Notes: generated by a model not told the origin, from the letters alone. A stretch of DNA of 64,000 nt from Chitinophaga ginsengisegetis (GCF_900168065.1 NZ_FUZZ01000001.1:2662623-2726622), one strand, 5' to 3'. Shown: positions 26,277-36,812, numbered from the stretch's first letter. Numbers and translations are program-made.

Positions 26277-26969
26277 TTATAACCCCGCCAGCTTCTCCAG
26301 CTCTGCCAGTTCCATCACACCCTGCTTCCGTGCTACTTCTTTCCCATCCTTATAAAAAATAAAAGTAGGCAGTTTGGTTGCCTCAACGGATTTCATCACA
26401 TCCTGGTCGTTACCACCATCCACCGCTACCTTTTTTACCTGCGGATGTTTCTGGAAGAATTTTTCCAGCACCGGCTCCATCTGTTTACAGGGAGGACACC
26501 ACGCGGCTCCCACATCGGTGAGCACATATCCTTTTGCCTGTACCGCTTTGTTATAATCAGCTACACTGAGCTGGGGCTTCTTCTCAGCAACACCTTCCAA
26601 TTGCTTGCCGGCCCGCTTCCAGGCGTTGATACCACCATCCAGCTCCACTACATTCGCAAAGCCGTTTTCTCTCATCCATTTGGCAGCGGCGGCGCTGCGG
26701 CCACCACTCAGGCAATAAATATAAACGGGCTTTTTCTTGTCGAGGTATTGCACCCGGTCTTTGAATTCTTCTTTCTTTGTATAATCGGCCTGTAAGGCAT
26801 GTGGCAAATGCCCGGTACTGAATTCTCCGGCGGTACGCACATCAAATACCTGTACACCAGGCTGTTGGATATCCTTATCAAATTCAGCAGCATCTACCGC
26901 CTGTTGCTGTTGTGCCATTGCGGTAATGCCTGTGAGCATCAACATGATGGCTAAGAAAACTCGTCCCAT
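26277..26969 (-). CDS. Exported rhodanese-thioredoxin fusion protein
   Basis: Encodes 230 residues with a signal peptide (residues 1-20, ending AMAQ), so it works in the periplasm. Residues 25-125 are a rhodanese domain with the catalytic loop CLSGGRS (Cys86) and the terminal GGINAWKRAG motif. Residues 130-230 are a thioredoxin domain with the redox pair CPPC (Cys158, Cys161) and the cis-Pro in TKLPTFIFY. The fusion suggests sulfane sulfur or disulfide exchange between the domains, such as reducing a persulfide formed on Cys86 (inference). The start overlaps the end of the upstream methyltransferase gene by 19 bp, so they are co-transcribed. Confidence 0.92.
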   Translation of the reverse strand: MGRVFLAIMLMLTGITAMAQQQQAVDAAEFDKDIQQPGVQVFDVRTAGEFSTGHLPHALQADYTKKEEFKDRVQYLDKKKPVYIYCLSGGRSAAAAKWMRENGFANVVELDGGINAWKRAGKQLEGVAEKKPQLSVADYNKAVQAKGYVLTDVGAAWCPPCKQMEPVLEKFFQKHPQVKKVAVDGGNDQDVMKSVEATKLPTFIFYKDGKEVARKQGVMELAELEKLAGL

Positions 26970-27550
26970 ATCTTCTTTATTTTCGGCATAAAATTAATAA
27001 ACAACTCGGTGCCCTGCCTGGCCGGATGAGAATTATAACAGGGCTGCAACGTTTTAATATCAAATAAGGGAGAAAACAACTTGGTGTATTCCGCTTCAGT
27101 GCCACCAAAGGGTGGTCCGTCCTGTGTAAAATGACGGTTAAACAGCACCCCTGCCAGATGCCCGCCGGGCTTGATCAGCGAATACATATGTTCTACGTAA
27201 TCCATCCGGAGAAAAGGCGGCAGTGCGCAGAAAAATGTTTGTTCCAATACCAGGTCGTAGCTGCCTTTATGGGCAAAAAAATCTTCTTCCAGCACTTTCA
27301 CACGGGTACGGGCAAACGTTTTTCGCAGCTGTTCAACCAATACCGGTGCAATATCCAGCACCGTTACATCACTAAAAGCCTGACCCGCCAGGTAAGCAGC
27401 TTCGTAACTGTTGCCTCCACCGGGAATGAGTATACGAATATCCCGGTCTACCAGCTGATCGATATACTCTTTCAGGGGAGGAGACACCGCTCCCATATCC
27501 CAGCCCGTATCTCCTTTAAGATAGCGGTTATTCCAATACTGACTGTCCAT
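26951..27550 (-). CDS. SAM-dependent methyltransferase, TPMT-like family
   Basis: Encodes 199 residues. The start YWNNRYLKGDTGWDMGAVSPPL matches the thiopurine S-methyltransferase superfamily (W..rY..g.tgWd.g..sp.l). The SAM-binding motif is ILIPGGGNSYEAAYLAG, followed by VTVLDIAP and DLVLEQTFFCALPP. Related bacterial enzymes methylate thiols, selenium, tellurium or iodide; the substrate here is unknown. Overlap with the rhodanese-thioredoxin gene hints at sulfur chemistry, for example detoxification of a reactive sulfur or selenium compound, but this is inference from context. It diverges from the first large T9SS protein gene. Confidence 0.88.
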   Translation of the reverse strand: MDSQYWNNRYLKGDTGWDMGAVSPPLKEYIDQLVDRDIRILIPGGGNSYEAAYLAGQAFSDVTVLDIAPVLVEQLRKTFARTRVKVLEEDFFAHKGSYDLVLEQTFFCALPPFLRMDYVEHMYSLIKPGGHLAGVLFNRHFTQDGPPFGGTEAEYTKLFSPLFDIKTLQPCYNSHPARQGTELFINFMPKIKKIWDEFS

Positions 27551-27681
27551 ATCCGGTATTCCTTTTTATGCTAAGTTACGGCCATTCAGCCACATACATA
27601 AATGCATCGCTTTTCCAAACATTATTGCTATTTTTATGCTTTGAATATACCTGTGAAACGGCCTTAACGCCAACCTATGCC

Positions 27682-30600
27682 ATGAAAAGCCTACACAATT
27701 ATTTGCGGATTGTCATAAGACGTATTTTGCTTTGTCTGCTGCCGGTGATGGCCCTGGCCATTAGCGCCCGCGCGCAGTCAGTTGCTATAGATGCGGATAA
27801 AAAAGCAGGCTGTCCTCCTTTCCTGGTGAATTTCACCGCTACACTGGATGCAGGCTACCAACAGATAGAATGGGATTTCGGACTTGGCGCCAACGTTACC
27901 AACGACCCCACCCCCTCTAAAACATTCCAGGACCCCGGCATTTATCATGTTAAATTAACAGCTACCTACGGCGCTAATACCATCGTCAAACAACTCGACA
28001 TCCAGGTATATAACAAACCTCTTGTCAACTTCACCATCCCCAACACTACCGGATGCGCACCCTTTATGGCTACATTCAGGGACCAGTCTGCACCGGGAGA
28101 TGGCAGCATTGCGGATATTACCTGGGACTTCGGCGACGGCGGCGGAGCCACAGGCGCAAATGTTACCCACACCTACACACAGGCTGGCACTTACAATGTA
28201 CTCAGCGCTGTAACTAACAGCTACGGCTGTACGGCTTTTAAAGGACCGGAACCTGTGAAAATACAAAGCGCGCCCACACCCGCTTTCTCCGCCGATAAAA
28301 CACAAAGCTGTACCACGCCATTCACTGTAAACTTCTTTAACAATACTGTTAATAACTCGCCCGATCCGGTTACCTACACCTGGGATTACGGCGATGGCAC
28401 CACCGGCACCGCTAACCAACATACCTATACCAGGGAAGGCCGCTTTACCGTGAAACTTACCGCTACTACTTCCGGCGGATGTTCCACACCACTTACCAAA
28501 ACGGAATATATCGTAATTGAAAAAGTTAAACCAGGTTTTACTTTTTCCGCTCCCTGTGCAGATCAACCGGTTAACTTCACCAATACCACGCAACCCGTTC
28601 CTGACCAGGTGACCTGGGCTTTCCCCGATGGCACCACACAAACAACGGCAAACGCAGTAAAACAATTCACTACACCGGGCGATTATATCGTGAAAATGCA
28701 GGCTACCCTGGGCAGCTGCATGGAAGAGATCCAGCAAACCATTCACATAAATCCTTCTCCGCAAATAAACCCGGTAGCTACGCCACTCAGCGCCTGTAAT
28801 ACGCCCTTTACCACGCAGTTCAGCGCACAGTCCACCAATGCCACCGTATGGAACTGGAACTTTGGAGATGGTACTACTTCTACACTGGAAAACCCTTCGC
28901 ACACTTATACCCGCGAAGGATCCTTTACGGTGAGCCTCACCGCCACCAATGCTTCGGGCTGCAGCAAAACAGTTACCAATCCCGGTTATATCAATATCGC
29001 CAAACCCAATCTGAGTATTTACCGCAGCGCAACAGAGGGTTGTATCCCTTTACCGGCCGACTTCTACGTAGAACTGGATGTTACCGATCCTATTGTCAGC
29101 TATCAATGGAATTTCGGAGATGGCAGTACTTCCACCAATGCAAGACCTAATCATATTTTCACCACACAGGGAACTTTCACCGTTACCATTACTGTAACTA
29201 CAGCAAGTGGATGTACTGCCAGCGGCACCACTATTATTATGGCAGGAACAAGGCCTGTCGTGGATTTTGTGGCCACTCCCCTGAAATCATGCGCCAAAGA
29301 CCCGGTGCAGTTCACCAACCTGTCTGTTCCCCGCGGCACTTCCTGGCTCTGGACCTTTGTGCAGGATAACAGTACCAGTACCGAAGAAAATCCTAATCAT
29401 ACCTTCAATGAAATCGGCAATCACGATGTCATCCTGGTAGTAAATAATAATGGTTGTATTGAACAGCTAATAAAACGGAATTATATACAGATCATCCCAC
29501 CCATTGCACGGTTTGAAACCACACCGGATTGCGTGGATCCTTATCACCGGAAATTCACCGACAACTCTACCTTCGGGCCTATACCCACCGCGGTAAAAAC
29601 CTGGCTGTGGGAGTTTGGTGAAAACGGCGCCACGTCCACCGATCAAAGCCCGGATTTCCGCTATCAGACAACAGGTCTGAAACAGGTGCGGCTTACCATC
29701 GACAATGGTATCTGTACTTCTACCACTACACAATCGGTGAACATCATCGATGAAAAACCAATCATTACTCCCGATAAGCCCAGGATATGCAGAGGTGAAA
29801 GCATCCATATTTCGTTAGGGCCGCTGAATAATGATAATATCAATGAATATAGCTGGGATTGGGGTGATGGCAGCGCCCTGCAAAATATACCAGCCTATAA
29901 TTTTAATCCCGCCAATGGCATCACGCATACTTACAACAAAACAGGCACCTTTACCATTAAGCTCACCATTACAGATAAAAACAGCTGTACCCGCGAAGCG
30001 CCGCCAATTACCATTGATGTAAACGGCGCTACACCTGATTTTGATTATACCGGTAAGAGATGTAAAGATGAGATTTTCAGTTTCACAGATAAATCCACCG
30101 TTAACACCGGCAACAGCATACTCAACTGGGAATGGGATTTCGGGGATCAGAGCAGTAAAGAGAATTACACCACACAACCCATTGATATAAAACATACCTA
30201 TACTAACGCGAACGATTACACGGTTTCATTAACGGTAACCGATCAGTTCAGCTGTGTAGTGAAAGTACAGAAGGTGATCCGCTTCGACCGGGTGAAGGCC
30301 GACTTTATGGTACCATCCAATATCGCCTGCCTGGATAAGTCGTTTACATTTGTGGATCAGTCGCAGGGCACTATCCAAAGTTATGCATGGGATTTCGGGG
30401 ATAATACCACCGGCACAGGAAACAGGCCTGCAAAGGTTTACAGCGCACCGGGCCAATATAACGTAACGCTCAAAGTAACCACCCCTGCGGGTTGTACGGA
30501 TGAAATCACTAAGGCAAATATAATCAGGGTACCTGACCCGAAAGCGTCTTTCACTATTCCGGATAACCTGGATCTGTGTCCGCCGGTGAAAGTATTATTC

Positions 30601-32553
30601 ACTAACACTTCTACCGATTTTGTAAACTCCAGCTGGAATTTTGGCGATAACGGCACCTCCTCCAAGAATGATCCGGATGTACACATCTATGCACGGGCAC
30701 GGACCTACGATGTAGTGTTGACAGTATACTCAGAAGGAGGATGCTCCAGCACCGCTACACTTCCAATTACCATCAAGGGGCCGGACGGCACCATGAAAAC
30801 CACGCCAACACAAGGTTGTGTACCGTTAGCAATCAGCATCAGCGCCACCTCTGTTAAAACCGACAGCTATATGTGGGATTTCGACGACGGTACGGTACTT
30901 ACTTCTACCACTCCCGTATCTCCGGCGCATACCTATACCAAAGCAGGCATTTATTACCCGCGCGTATCCTTACTGGACAACCAGGGTTGCTTGGTAAAAG
31001 CAGCAGGAAACGATAAGATCATTGTGGATCAAACGATCGCTGACTTTATCACCAATGACTTCCAGGTATGCGGTGGCGGCGAGGTAACATTTACCAATAA
31101 AAGTAAAACGTTAACGAAAGATTCACTTGCGCTTGACTTTACCAATGCCTGGGACTTCGGCGTACCGGGCAATCCCGGTAACAGTGCTACTACCGTAAAC
31201 GGTTTGTTTAATTATCCGCAGCCCGGAACCACTAATGTTAAACTGGTAGTAACCAGCGCCTATGGCTGTATAGATGAGAAGATATTGCCGGTGGTAATTC
31301 CGCCGCAACCGGTGGCTGTAATCGCTCCTATTTCACCGCTTTGTGTGTCCGGGAAAATACAGCTATCCGGCAGCGACAGCAAAAATATACCAGGTACCAA
31401 ATGGCTGTGGCAGGTAGGTACAGGGCAAACCTACGATGTACCTGTGCCACCGGAAATACTTTTAAACAGCACCGGCACCATACCCGTAGTATTAACGATC
31501 ACTAATGCCGATGGTTCCTGTCCTTCGGAAACTACGGCGCAAATGACCGTACATCCTTCACCGGTATTAAATCCTTCCCCCACTACCGCTACTATCTGCC
31601 GTGGTGCGGCATTACAGCTGCAGGCAAATACTACCGCCAATGTAGCAGTAAACTGGACTGATTACAACATCTCAGATGTAGCCAGCGTATCGCCACAGGC
31701 AACGCCGGATATCGATACCATATACCGTGTTACCGCTACTAACGAATACGGTTGCACGAATACAGGCGAAGTAGCCGTTACTGTTACCCAGCCGTTTAAA
31801 ATTTATGCACAGGATGCGGAAATATGTGCGGGGGAAAGCGTAAAAATGAATGCAGGAGGGGCTTTACGATATCAGTGGATTCCCGCCAGGGGATTGAACC
31901 GCGCGGATGTTGCCGACCCGGTTGCCAGTCCGGATGGCAATATCACCTACCAGGTAGTGGGTTATAATAACAGTACCTGCTTCACAGATACAGCGTTGGC
32001 CAGGGTTTACGTACGTGCGGTACCGGTAGTAAACGCAGGCCCGGATATGGTGATTGCCACCGGCTCTGTTATTCCGTTACCTGTTACCGGCAGTGAGGAT
32101 ATCATTAAAACTGAATGGATACCCGTAACAGGTTTAAGCTGCTACGACTGCCTAACGCCAACGGCTACGCCAACAGACGATATTACTTATCATGTAAAGG
32201 TAACCAACCGGTTTGGCTGTATGAGCACCGATGATGTGGCAATCAAGCTGGTATGCGATGAAGGCAACATATTCATCCCCAATACCTTTTCTCCCAATGG
32301 CGATGGCCAGAACGATATTTTCTATGTGCGGGGCCGCGGCATGCAGTCCATCCGCATATTCAGGATCTTCAACCGTTGGGGGCAACTGGTATTTGAGCGT
32401 ACCGGTGTGAATACCAATGATCCATCGTCAGGATGGGATGGCCGCTACAAAGGCACCGTCCTGAATCCGGATGTATTTGTTTACTATGTGGAAGTGGTGT
32501 GTGATAAAGGCGCTGTGAACCTGCTGAAAGGGAATATTACCCTTATCAGGTAG
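27682..32553 (+). CDS. Large PKD-repeat protein with gliding-motility (type B T9SS) C-terminal domain
   Basis: Encodes 1623 residues from the ATG at 27682, where a signal peptide begins (ending ISARAQS); the frame is open 38 codons upstream. About 14 PKD-like repeats follow, each with a WDFGDG-type core (for example WDFGDGGGATG, WNFGDGSTST, WDFDDGTV) and most with a conserved Cys near the start, such as GCPPFLVNF. Ig-like segments occur from about residue 1200. The C-terminus is the gliding-motility-associated sorting domain: FIPNTFSPNGDGQNDIF, IFNRWGQLVFER, GWDGRYKG and the last residues GNITLIR. The protein should be exported by T9SS as a surface adhesin or motility factor. A second such gene and a PorP/SprF gene follow on the same strand. 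Confidence 0.93.
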   Translation: MKSLHNYLRIVIRRILLCLLPVMALAISARAQSVAIDADKKAGCPPFLVNFTATLDAGYQQIEWDFGLGANVTNDPTPSKTFQDPGIYHVKLTATYGANTIVKQLDIQVYNKPLVNFTIPNTTGCAPFMATFRDQSAPGDGSIADITWDFGDGGGATGANVTHTYTQAGTYNVLSAVTNSYGCTAFKGPEPVKIQSAPTPAFSADKTQSCTTPFTVNFFNNTVNNSPDPVTYTWDYGDGTTGTANQHTYTREGRFTVKLTATTSGGCSTPLTKTEYIVIEKVKPGFTFSAPCADQPVNFTNTTQPVPDQVTWAFPDGTTQTTANAVKQFTTPGDYIVKMQATLGSCMEEIQQTIHINPSPQINPVATPLSACNTPFTTQFSAQSTNATVWNWNFGDGTTSTLENPSHTYTREGSFTVSLTATNASGCSKTVTNPGYINIAKPNLSIYRSATEGCIPLPADFYVELDVTDPIVSYQWNFGDGSTSTNARPNHIFTTQGTFTVTITVTTASGCTASGTTIIMAGTRPVVDFVATPLKSCAKDPVQFTNLSVPRGTSWLWTFVQDNSTSTEENPNHTFNEIGNHDVILVVNNNGCIEQLIKRNYIQIIPPIARFETTPDCVDPYHRKFTDNSTFGPIPTAVKTWLWEFGENGATSTDQSPDFRYQTTGLKQVRLTIDNGICTSTTTQSVNIIDEKPIITPDKPRICRGESIHISLGPLNNDNINEYSWDWGDGSALQNIPAYNFNPANGITHTYNKTGTFTIKLTITDKNSCTREAPPITIDVNGATPDFDYTGKRCKDEIFSFTDKSTVNTGNSILNWEWDFGDQSSKENYTTQPIDIKHTYTNANDYTVSLTVTDQFSCVVKVQKVIRFDRVKADFMVPSNIACLDKSFTFVDQSQGTIQSYAWDFGDNTTGTGNRPAKVYSAPGQYNVTLKVTTPAGCTDEITKANIIRVPDPKASFTIPDNLDLCPPVKVLFTNTSTDFVNSSWNFGDNGTSSKNDPDVHIYARARTYDVVLTVYSEGGCSSTATLPITIKGPDGTMKTTPTQGCVPLAISISATSVKTDSYMWDFDDGTVLTSTTPVSPAHTYTKAGIYYPRVSLLDNQGCLVKAAGNDKIIVDQTIADFITNDFQVCGGGEVTFTNKSKTLTKDSLALDFTNAWDFGVPGNPGNSATTVNGLFNYPQPGTTNVKLVVTSAYGCIDEKILPVVIPPQPVAVIAPISPLCVSGKIQLSGSDSKNIPGTKWLWQVGTGQTYDVPVPPEILLNSTGTIPVVLTITNADGSCPSETTAQMTVHPSPVLNPSPTTATICRGAALQLQANTTANVAVNWTDYNISDVASVSPQATPDIDTIYRVTATNEYGCTNTGEVAVTVTQPFKIYAQDAEICAGESVKMNAGGALRYQWIPARGLNRADVADPVASPDGNITYQVVGYNNSTCFTDTALARVYVRAVPVVNAGPDMVIATGSVIPLPVTGSEDIIKTEWIPVTGLSCYDCLTPTATPTDDITYHVKVTNRFGCMSTDDVAIKLVCDEGNIFIPNTFSPNGDGQNDIFYVRGRGMQSIRIFRIFNRWGQLVFERTGVNTNDPSSGWDGRYKGTVLNPDVFVYYVEVVCDKGAVNLLKGNITLIR

Positions 32554-32716
32554 GACCGCCGCCAACGGAATTTTTGATACGGATGTTGTTGATTTGCAGC
32601 CACTCTGCTGTATTTCCATCTTTCCCTTATTAAAAATTCCGAAAATCAAAAAGTTTATATATGTAATTTTTATTAATTTGTGTAGACATTCAGTCAATGG
32701 AAAACCTGTGTACCCT

Positions 32717-35572
32717 ATGAAATACCTACAGGCAAAGTGTTTTCGGACATTGCTGCTCCTTATATCCCTTTTGCAGGCAAACTGCTTACTGGCACAGAAG
32801 GCGGACTTTACCTATACCGCTTCGCCGGGTAACCTGTGTACACCGGTAACACTGACATTGAGAAATACCAGCACCGGCACTCCCCTCACTTATAACTGGG
32901 ATTTCGGGGATGGCAGAACTTCACATGAAGAGCATCCGCAGGTAACCTATACCACTGGCGGTCCCGTAAAAATTACCCTGGAAGCAGTATATAAAGTAAG
33001 CGGCGGAACAACCACCAGCACCTATTGGCGGGATTTAGTAGTAGGTGCTACCCCCCAGGTTATTTTTTCGGCAGATGTAACAAAAAGCTGCAAAGTATTC
33101 ACCGCTAATTTCACAGATGCCACCACAGGCGCGGCCAGTCGTACGTGGGATTTTGGCGACGGCACCGCGCCGGTTACCACCAGCAATGCTTATATACCAC
33201 ATCAATACACCCGCGCGGGTAAATTTGATGTAACCCTCACCGTTACTAACCGTAACGGCTGTACGGCCACTTTGAAAAAAGATGCTTATATCGATATTTC
33301 CCTGCCTCAGATTACAATGGCCACGCCATTATCCGGCTGCGTGCCTTATACCGCAGCATTTTCGGCTACTTCTACCAACGATATCAACGATCCGGTTGTA
33401 TCCTGGGCCTGGAATTTCGGGGATGGCAACACACAATCCACTACCAACGGTAATGTAAATCACGTATATACGCAAACGGGCACTTACAACGTAGGCGTTA
33501 CCGTTACTACACAGGGCCAGTGCGTGGTAACCTCCTCCTTTGATAAATTTGTACACACCGGCAATCCGCCTTCCAATGTAAGTTTCACGGTATCTCCTGC
33601 CAGTACCTGCGTAGGCGACCCGGTAAGATTGCTGGCTAACGCGAGCTTTGCAGATACCTACAGCTGGGATTTCGGAGATGGGAAAACGGAATCAGGCAGC
33701 AGCAACGATATCAGGCATTCCTTTAATGCCAATGGTATGCTTACCGTACAAATGAAAGCGGGCAGTAATGGCTGCTTCACAGCAGCGTCTCCGGTTACGG
33801 TAGATGTAACCGGCCCGGTGTCGCAATTCAGTGTAGTACGCGATTGTGCTGATAAAAGTAAATTCATCTTTACCAACAATTCTATCGGCACCAGCGCTAA
33901 TTCCACCTATCAGTGGGACTTTGGAGATAATTCACCACTGGTAAACACAATGGATGCGGTGCATAACTATACAATACCAGGCAATTACACCGTTCGACTT
34001 ACTATCGGGGAAATAGGCAATAACTGCAACCATAGTAGTTTCCAAACGATCTATTATTTCCGGGCCGACTTTACCGCCGGCGTCAACTCCATCTGCCGCG
34101 GAAGCAAAGCCACCTACGGTGTGCTGAATGTGCCACTGGGACTGGTTTCCAGCTACACCTGGCAATTCGGCGATGGTACCACCTTTACCACTACCGATCA
34201 AACCTACATAAAAACATGGGCCACCACCGGCACGTTCGATAACCAGCTCACCATCCGTTACAAAGACCCTGCTTACTGCGATGATATTGTGTATAAACCG
34301 GATGATATTGACATCCTCGCACCACAGGCCGACTTTACCACTGGTCCGGTTACCTGTGCAGGCCAGGCAGTGAGCTTTATCAATAACACCATCACTTCTC
34401 CCAATATCCCCATTGCCAACTGGTACTGGGATCTGGGCAATGGATTGAGTTCCACCGCGCAAACGCCGCCAGCCACTAAGTACAGCGCTTCCGGCGGACA
34501 AGCAGTGAAACTCGTGGTAACAGACGCCCGCAATTGCAGGGACTCCATCAGTAAAACCATCAACATTCATCCTACGCCGGTGGTGAAAGCATCTGCGCAG
34601 CAGCCAAAAATCTGTGAGGGCAACAGCGTTAATCTCAACGCCTTATCAGATGGCACCGTACAATGGCTCACCACTAACCAGCTCAGTTGTGTTTTCTGTA
34701 CAGATCCGGTAGCATCGCCACTTGCAAGCACCCGTTACCATGTACAGGCATCTAACGTGTACGGATGTACGGTATATGATTCCACGGATGTAGTAGTGGT
34801 GCCCAAAGTAAATCTTGCCGTAAGTAATGATACCATTGCCTGCTATGGCACATCGGTACAGCTGAAAGCCACAGGCGCTACCATCTATAACTGGACGCCC
34901 GTTACCGGCTTAACCAACAACACTATCGCCAACCCGGTTACCACACCAATAGAAGACATCACTTACCAGGTAACCGGCACCAACGATGCCATTTGCCCGA
35001 TGAGTGCACCGCTTTCCGTGAAAGTATCCGTAAAGCCGGTACCACAGGTAAATGCAGGGAAAGACCAGACCGTAATGGTGGGAGATATTGTACGGCTCAT
35101 GGCCAGTGGAAGCCCGGATATCGTGAAATGGAAATGGAGCCCGGATGATTATCTCGATAACACCAGCTCTCCGTATGTAACGGCGGCTGTACGTAAACCC
35201 ATTACCTACAGTATTACCGGTACTAACCAGTTCGGCTGTACGAAAAGCGATATCATGAACGTGGACCTCGTTTGCAACACCGACGTGGTGTTTATTCCAA
35301 ATACTTTCAGTCCCAATGGCGACGGGCAAAACGATATCTTCTATCCACGCGGAAAGGGCATCAGCCTGATAAAATCTTTCCGGATTTTCAACCGCTGGGG
35401 ACAGGAAGTACATCACCGCGAAAGAATCAACATCGATGATATCAGCACCGGGTGGAACGGCTCTTTTAACGGCAAGCCGCAACCTTCCGATGTGTATATC
35501 TACTTTATTGAAGCATACTGTGATACCAATGAATTTTTCCAGATGAAAGGCAACGTAACATTACTCAGATAA
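32717..35572 (+). CDS. PKD-repeat protein with gliding-motility (type B T9SS) C-terminal domain
   Basis: Encodes 951 residues from the ATG at 32717, where the signal peptide begins (ending CLLAQ); the frame is open 41 codons upstream, without a signal. About seven PKD-like repeats are seen (WDFGDGRTS, WDFGDGTAP, WNFGDGNTQ, WDFGDGKTE, WDFGDNSP, WQFGDGTTF, WDLGNGLSS). Ig-like segments with paired Cys (LSCVFCTDPVASP) precede the type B sorting tail FIPNTFSPNGDGQNDIFY ... FNRWGQEV ... GNVTLLR. It is a shorter paralog of the gene upstream; the tails are nearly identical. The PorP/SprF gene begins 20 bp after its stop and is very likely its secretion partner. Confidence 0.93.
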   Translation: MKYLQAKCFRTLLLLISLLQANCLLAQKADFTYTASPGNLCTPVTLTLRNTSTGTPLTYNWDFGDGRTSHEEHPQVTYTTGGPVKITLEAVYKVSGGTTTSTYWRDLVVGATPQVIFSADVTKSCKVFTANFTDATTGAASRTWDFGDGTAPVTTSNAYIPHQYTRAGKFDVTLTVTNRNGCTATLKKDAYIDISLPQITMATPLSGCVPYTAAFSATSTNDINDPVVSWAWNFGDGNTQSTTNGNVNHVYTQTGTYNVGVTVTTQGQCVVTSSFDKFVHTGNPPSNVSFTVSPASTCVGDPVRLLANASFADTYSWDFGDGKTESGSSNDIRHSFNANGMLTVQMKAGSNGCFTAASPVTVDVTGPVSQFSVVRDCADKSKFIFTNNSIGTSANSTYQWDFGDNSPLVNTMDAVHNYTIPGNYTVRLTIGEIGNNCNHSSFQTIYYFRADFTAGVNSICRGSKATYGVLNVPLGLVSSYTWQFGDGTTFTTTDQTYIKTWATTGTFDNQLTIRYKDPAYCDDIVYKPDDIDILAPQADFTTGPVTCAGQAVSFINNTITSPNIPIANWYWDLGNGLSSTAQTPPATKYSASGGQAVKLVVTDARNCRDSISKTINIHPTPVVKASAQQPKICEGNSVNLNALSDGTVQWLTTNQLSCVFCTDPVASPLASTRYHVQASNVYGCTVYDSTDVVVVPKVNLAVSNDTIACYGTSVQLKATGATIYNWTPVTGLTNNTIANPVTTPIEDITYQVTGTNDAICPMSAPLSVKVSVKPVPQVNAGKDQTVMVGDIVRLMASGSPDIVKWKWSPDDYLDNTSSPYVTAAVRKPITYSITGTNQFGCTKSDIMNVDLVCNTDVVFIPNTFSPNGDGQNDIFYPRGKGISLIKSFRIFNRWGQEVHHRERINIDDISTGWNGSFNGKPQPSDVYIYFIEAYCDTNEFFQMKGNVTLLR

Positions 35573-35592
35573 ATATTTTTAACCTGGCTAAC

Positions 35593-36624
35593 ATGAAAAT
35601 CATATACCGCGTATTACTGGCGATAGTTTGCATCCCCTGTGCAACACCGTTGTATGCCCAGGATATACATCTGTCGCAGTTCTATGAAACGCCTATCCTC
35701 CGCAACCCTGCGCTGATAGGCATTTTCAACGGCGATGTGCGCGTGCAGGCAGTATATCGCAACCAGTGGAACAGCGTTACCATTCCTTACCAGACCGGCA
35801 CTGTGAGTGGCGAAATAAAGTTCCCGGTAGGCCGCAGCAACGACTATGTGACTACGGGTTTGCAGGTAACCTACGACCGTGCAGGTACGTCCAAACTACA
35901 GTCCACGCAGATCTTCCCGGCTATCAACTATCATAAGTCCCTCAATGAGGATAAGAGCAGTTTCCTCTCCGTGGGGTTCATGGGCGGCTTTGTACAGCGG
36001 CAATTTGATCCTACCAACATGACCTTCAACAACCAGTACACGAGCGGCCGTTTTGATCCGGCTTCCCCTACCGGCGAGGAAGGCAAGCTGGCGCTGAAAG
36101 GCTACAGTTACCTGGATGCCGGTGTGGGCCTGAGTTACAACAGCGTGATCGGGGAAGATGTGAATTACTTTATCGGGGCCGGCTACTTCCATTTTAACCG
36201 GGCTAAAATATCTTTCTATAACGATCAGAATATTGAATTGCAGCCGAAACTTACGTTCAACGCGGGTATTACGATACCAATAGATGAACGGGTAAAAGTG
36301 ATTGCACACTACAACCAGTTGCACCAGGGCACTTATACTGAATTTATCGGCGGTGCATTAATCGGTTATGGTTTGATGGACCAGGGGCTGGAATCAACCC
36401 GGGCTATTTATGGCGGCCTCTTCCTGAGATGGAATGATGCCATTATCCCTACTGTCAAAATTGACATGGATAAATACGAGATCGGAATGAGCTATGACAC
36501 CAATATTTCCAAACTGAGAACTGCCAGCCAGACATTTGGCGGCTTTGAAATTTCACTGGTTTTCAAGGGATTTCTCAACAGCAGGAACTCGACACTGGAA
36601 AGCGTAAACTGTCCCAGATTTTAA
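35593..36624 (+). CDS. PorP/SprF family type IX secretion membrane protein
   Basis: Encodes 343 residues with a signal peptide (ending LYAQD). Family features are DIHLSQFYETPILRNPALIG right after cleavage, YRNQWNSVTIPYQT, and a C-terminus IYGGLFLRWNDAIIPTVKID with GFEISLVFKGF. The rest is a 14-strand-like outer-membrane barrel. In Flavobacterium SprF is needed to secrete SprB, which has a type B tail, so this protein should serve the two cargo proteins encoded directly upstream. It lies 20 bp after the second cargo gene. The last residues (NSRNSTLESVNCPRF) match the C-terminal CP.F ending also seen in the paralog at 51468. Confidence 0.94.
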   Translation: MKIIYRVLLAIVCIPCATPLYAQDIHLSQFYETPILRNPALIGIFNGDVRVQAVYRNQWNSVTIPYQTGTVSGEIKFPVGRSNDYVTTGLQVTYDRAGTSKLQSTQIFPAINYHKSLNEDKSSFLSVGFMGGFVQRQFDPTNMTFNNQYTSGRFDPASPTGEEGKLALKGYSYLDAGVGLSYNSVIGEDVNYFIGAGYFHFNRAKISFYNDQNIELQPKLTFNAGITIPIDERVKVIAHYNQLHQGTYTEFIGGALIGYGLMDQGLESTRAIYGGLFLRWNDAIIPTVKIDMDKYEIGMSYDTNISKLRTASQTFGGFEISLVFKGFLNSRNSTLESVNCPRF

Positions 36625-36812
36625 ATTATTATAAATCAATTAATTATGAAAATAAACTACCAAGCGTTAAAAATTACATAAAATATGCAGAAATGCTAAC
36701 AAAATGGCCTGTGGTTTGTTATTTTTATGTAGAAACATGGGCGCTCGAGTGAGCTGAATTTATCAAACAAAAATTAGGAAATATTTGAAAAAAACTTTAT
36801 TTTTATAATACT

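Noticed and set aside
27955..28902. Long minus-strand open frame (315 codons) opposite the first PKD protein gene
   Set aside because: It is a shadow of the repetitive Thr/Gly-rich PKD coding sequence; the plus-strand protein has strong domain evidence and the shadow has no recognisable family.
33932..34570. Minus-strand open frame of 212 codons opposite the second PKD protein gene
   Set aside because: Same reason: shadow of PKD repeats with no domain or signal.
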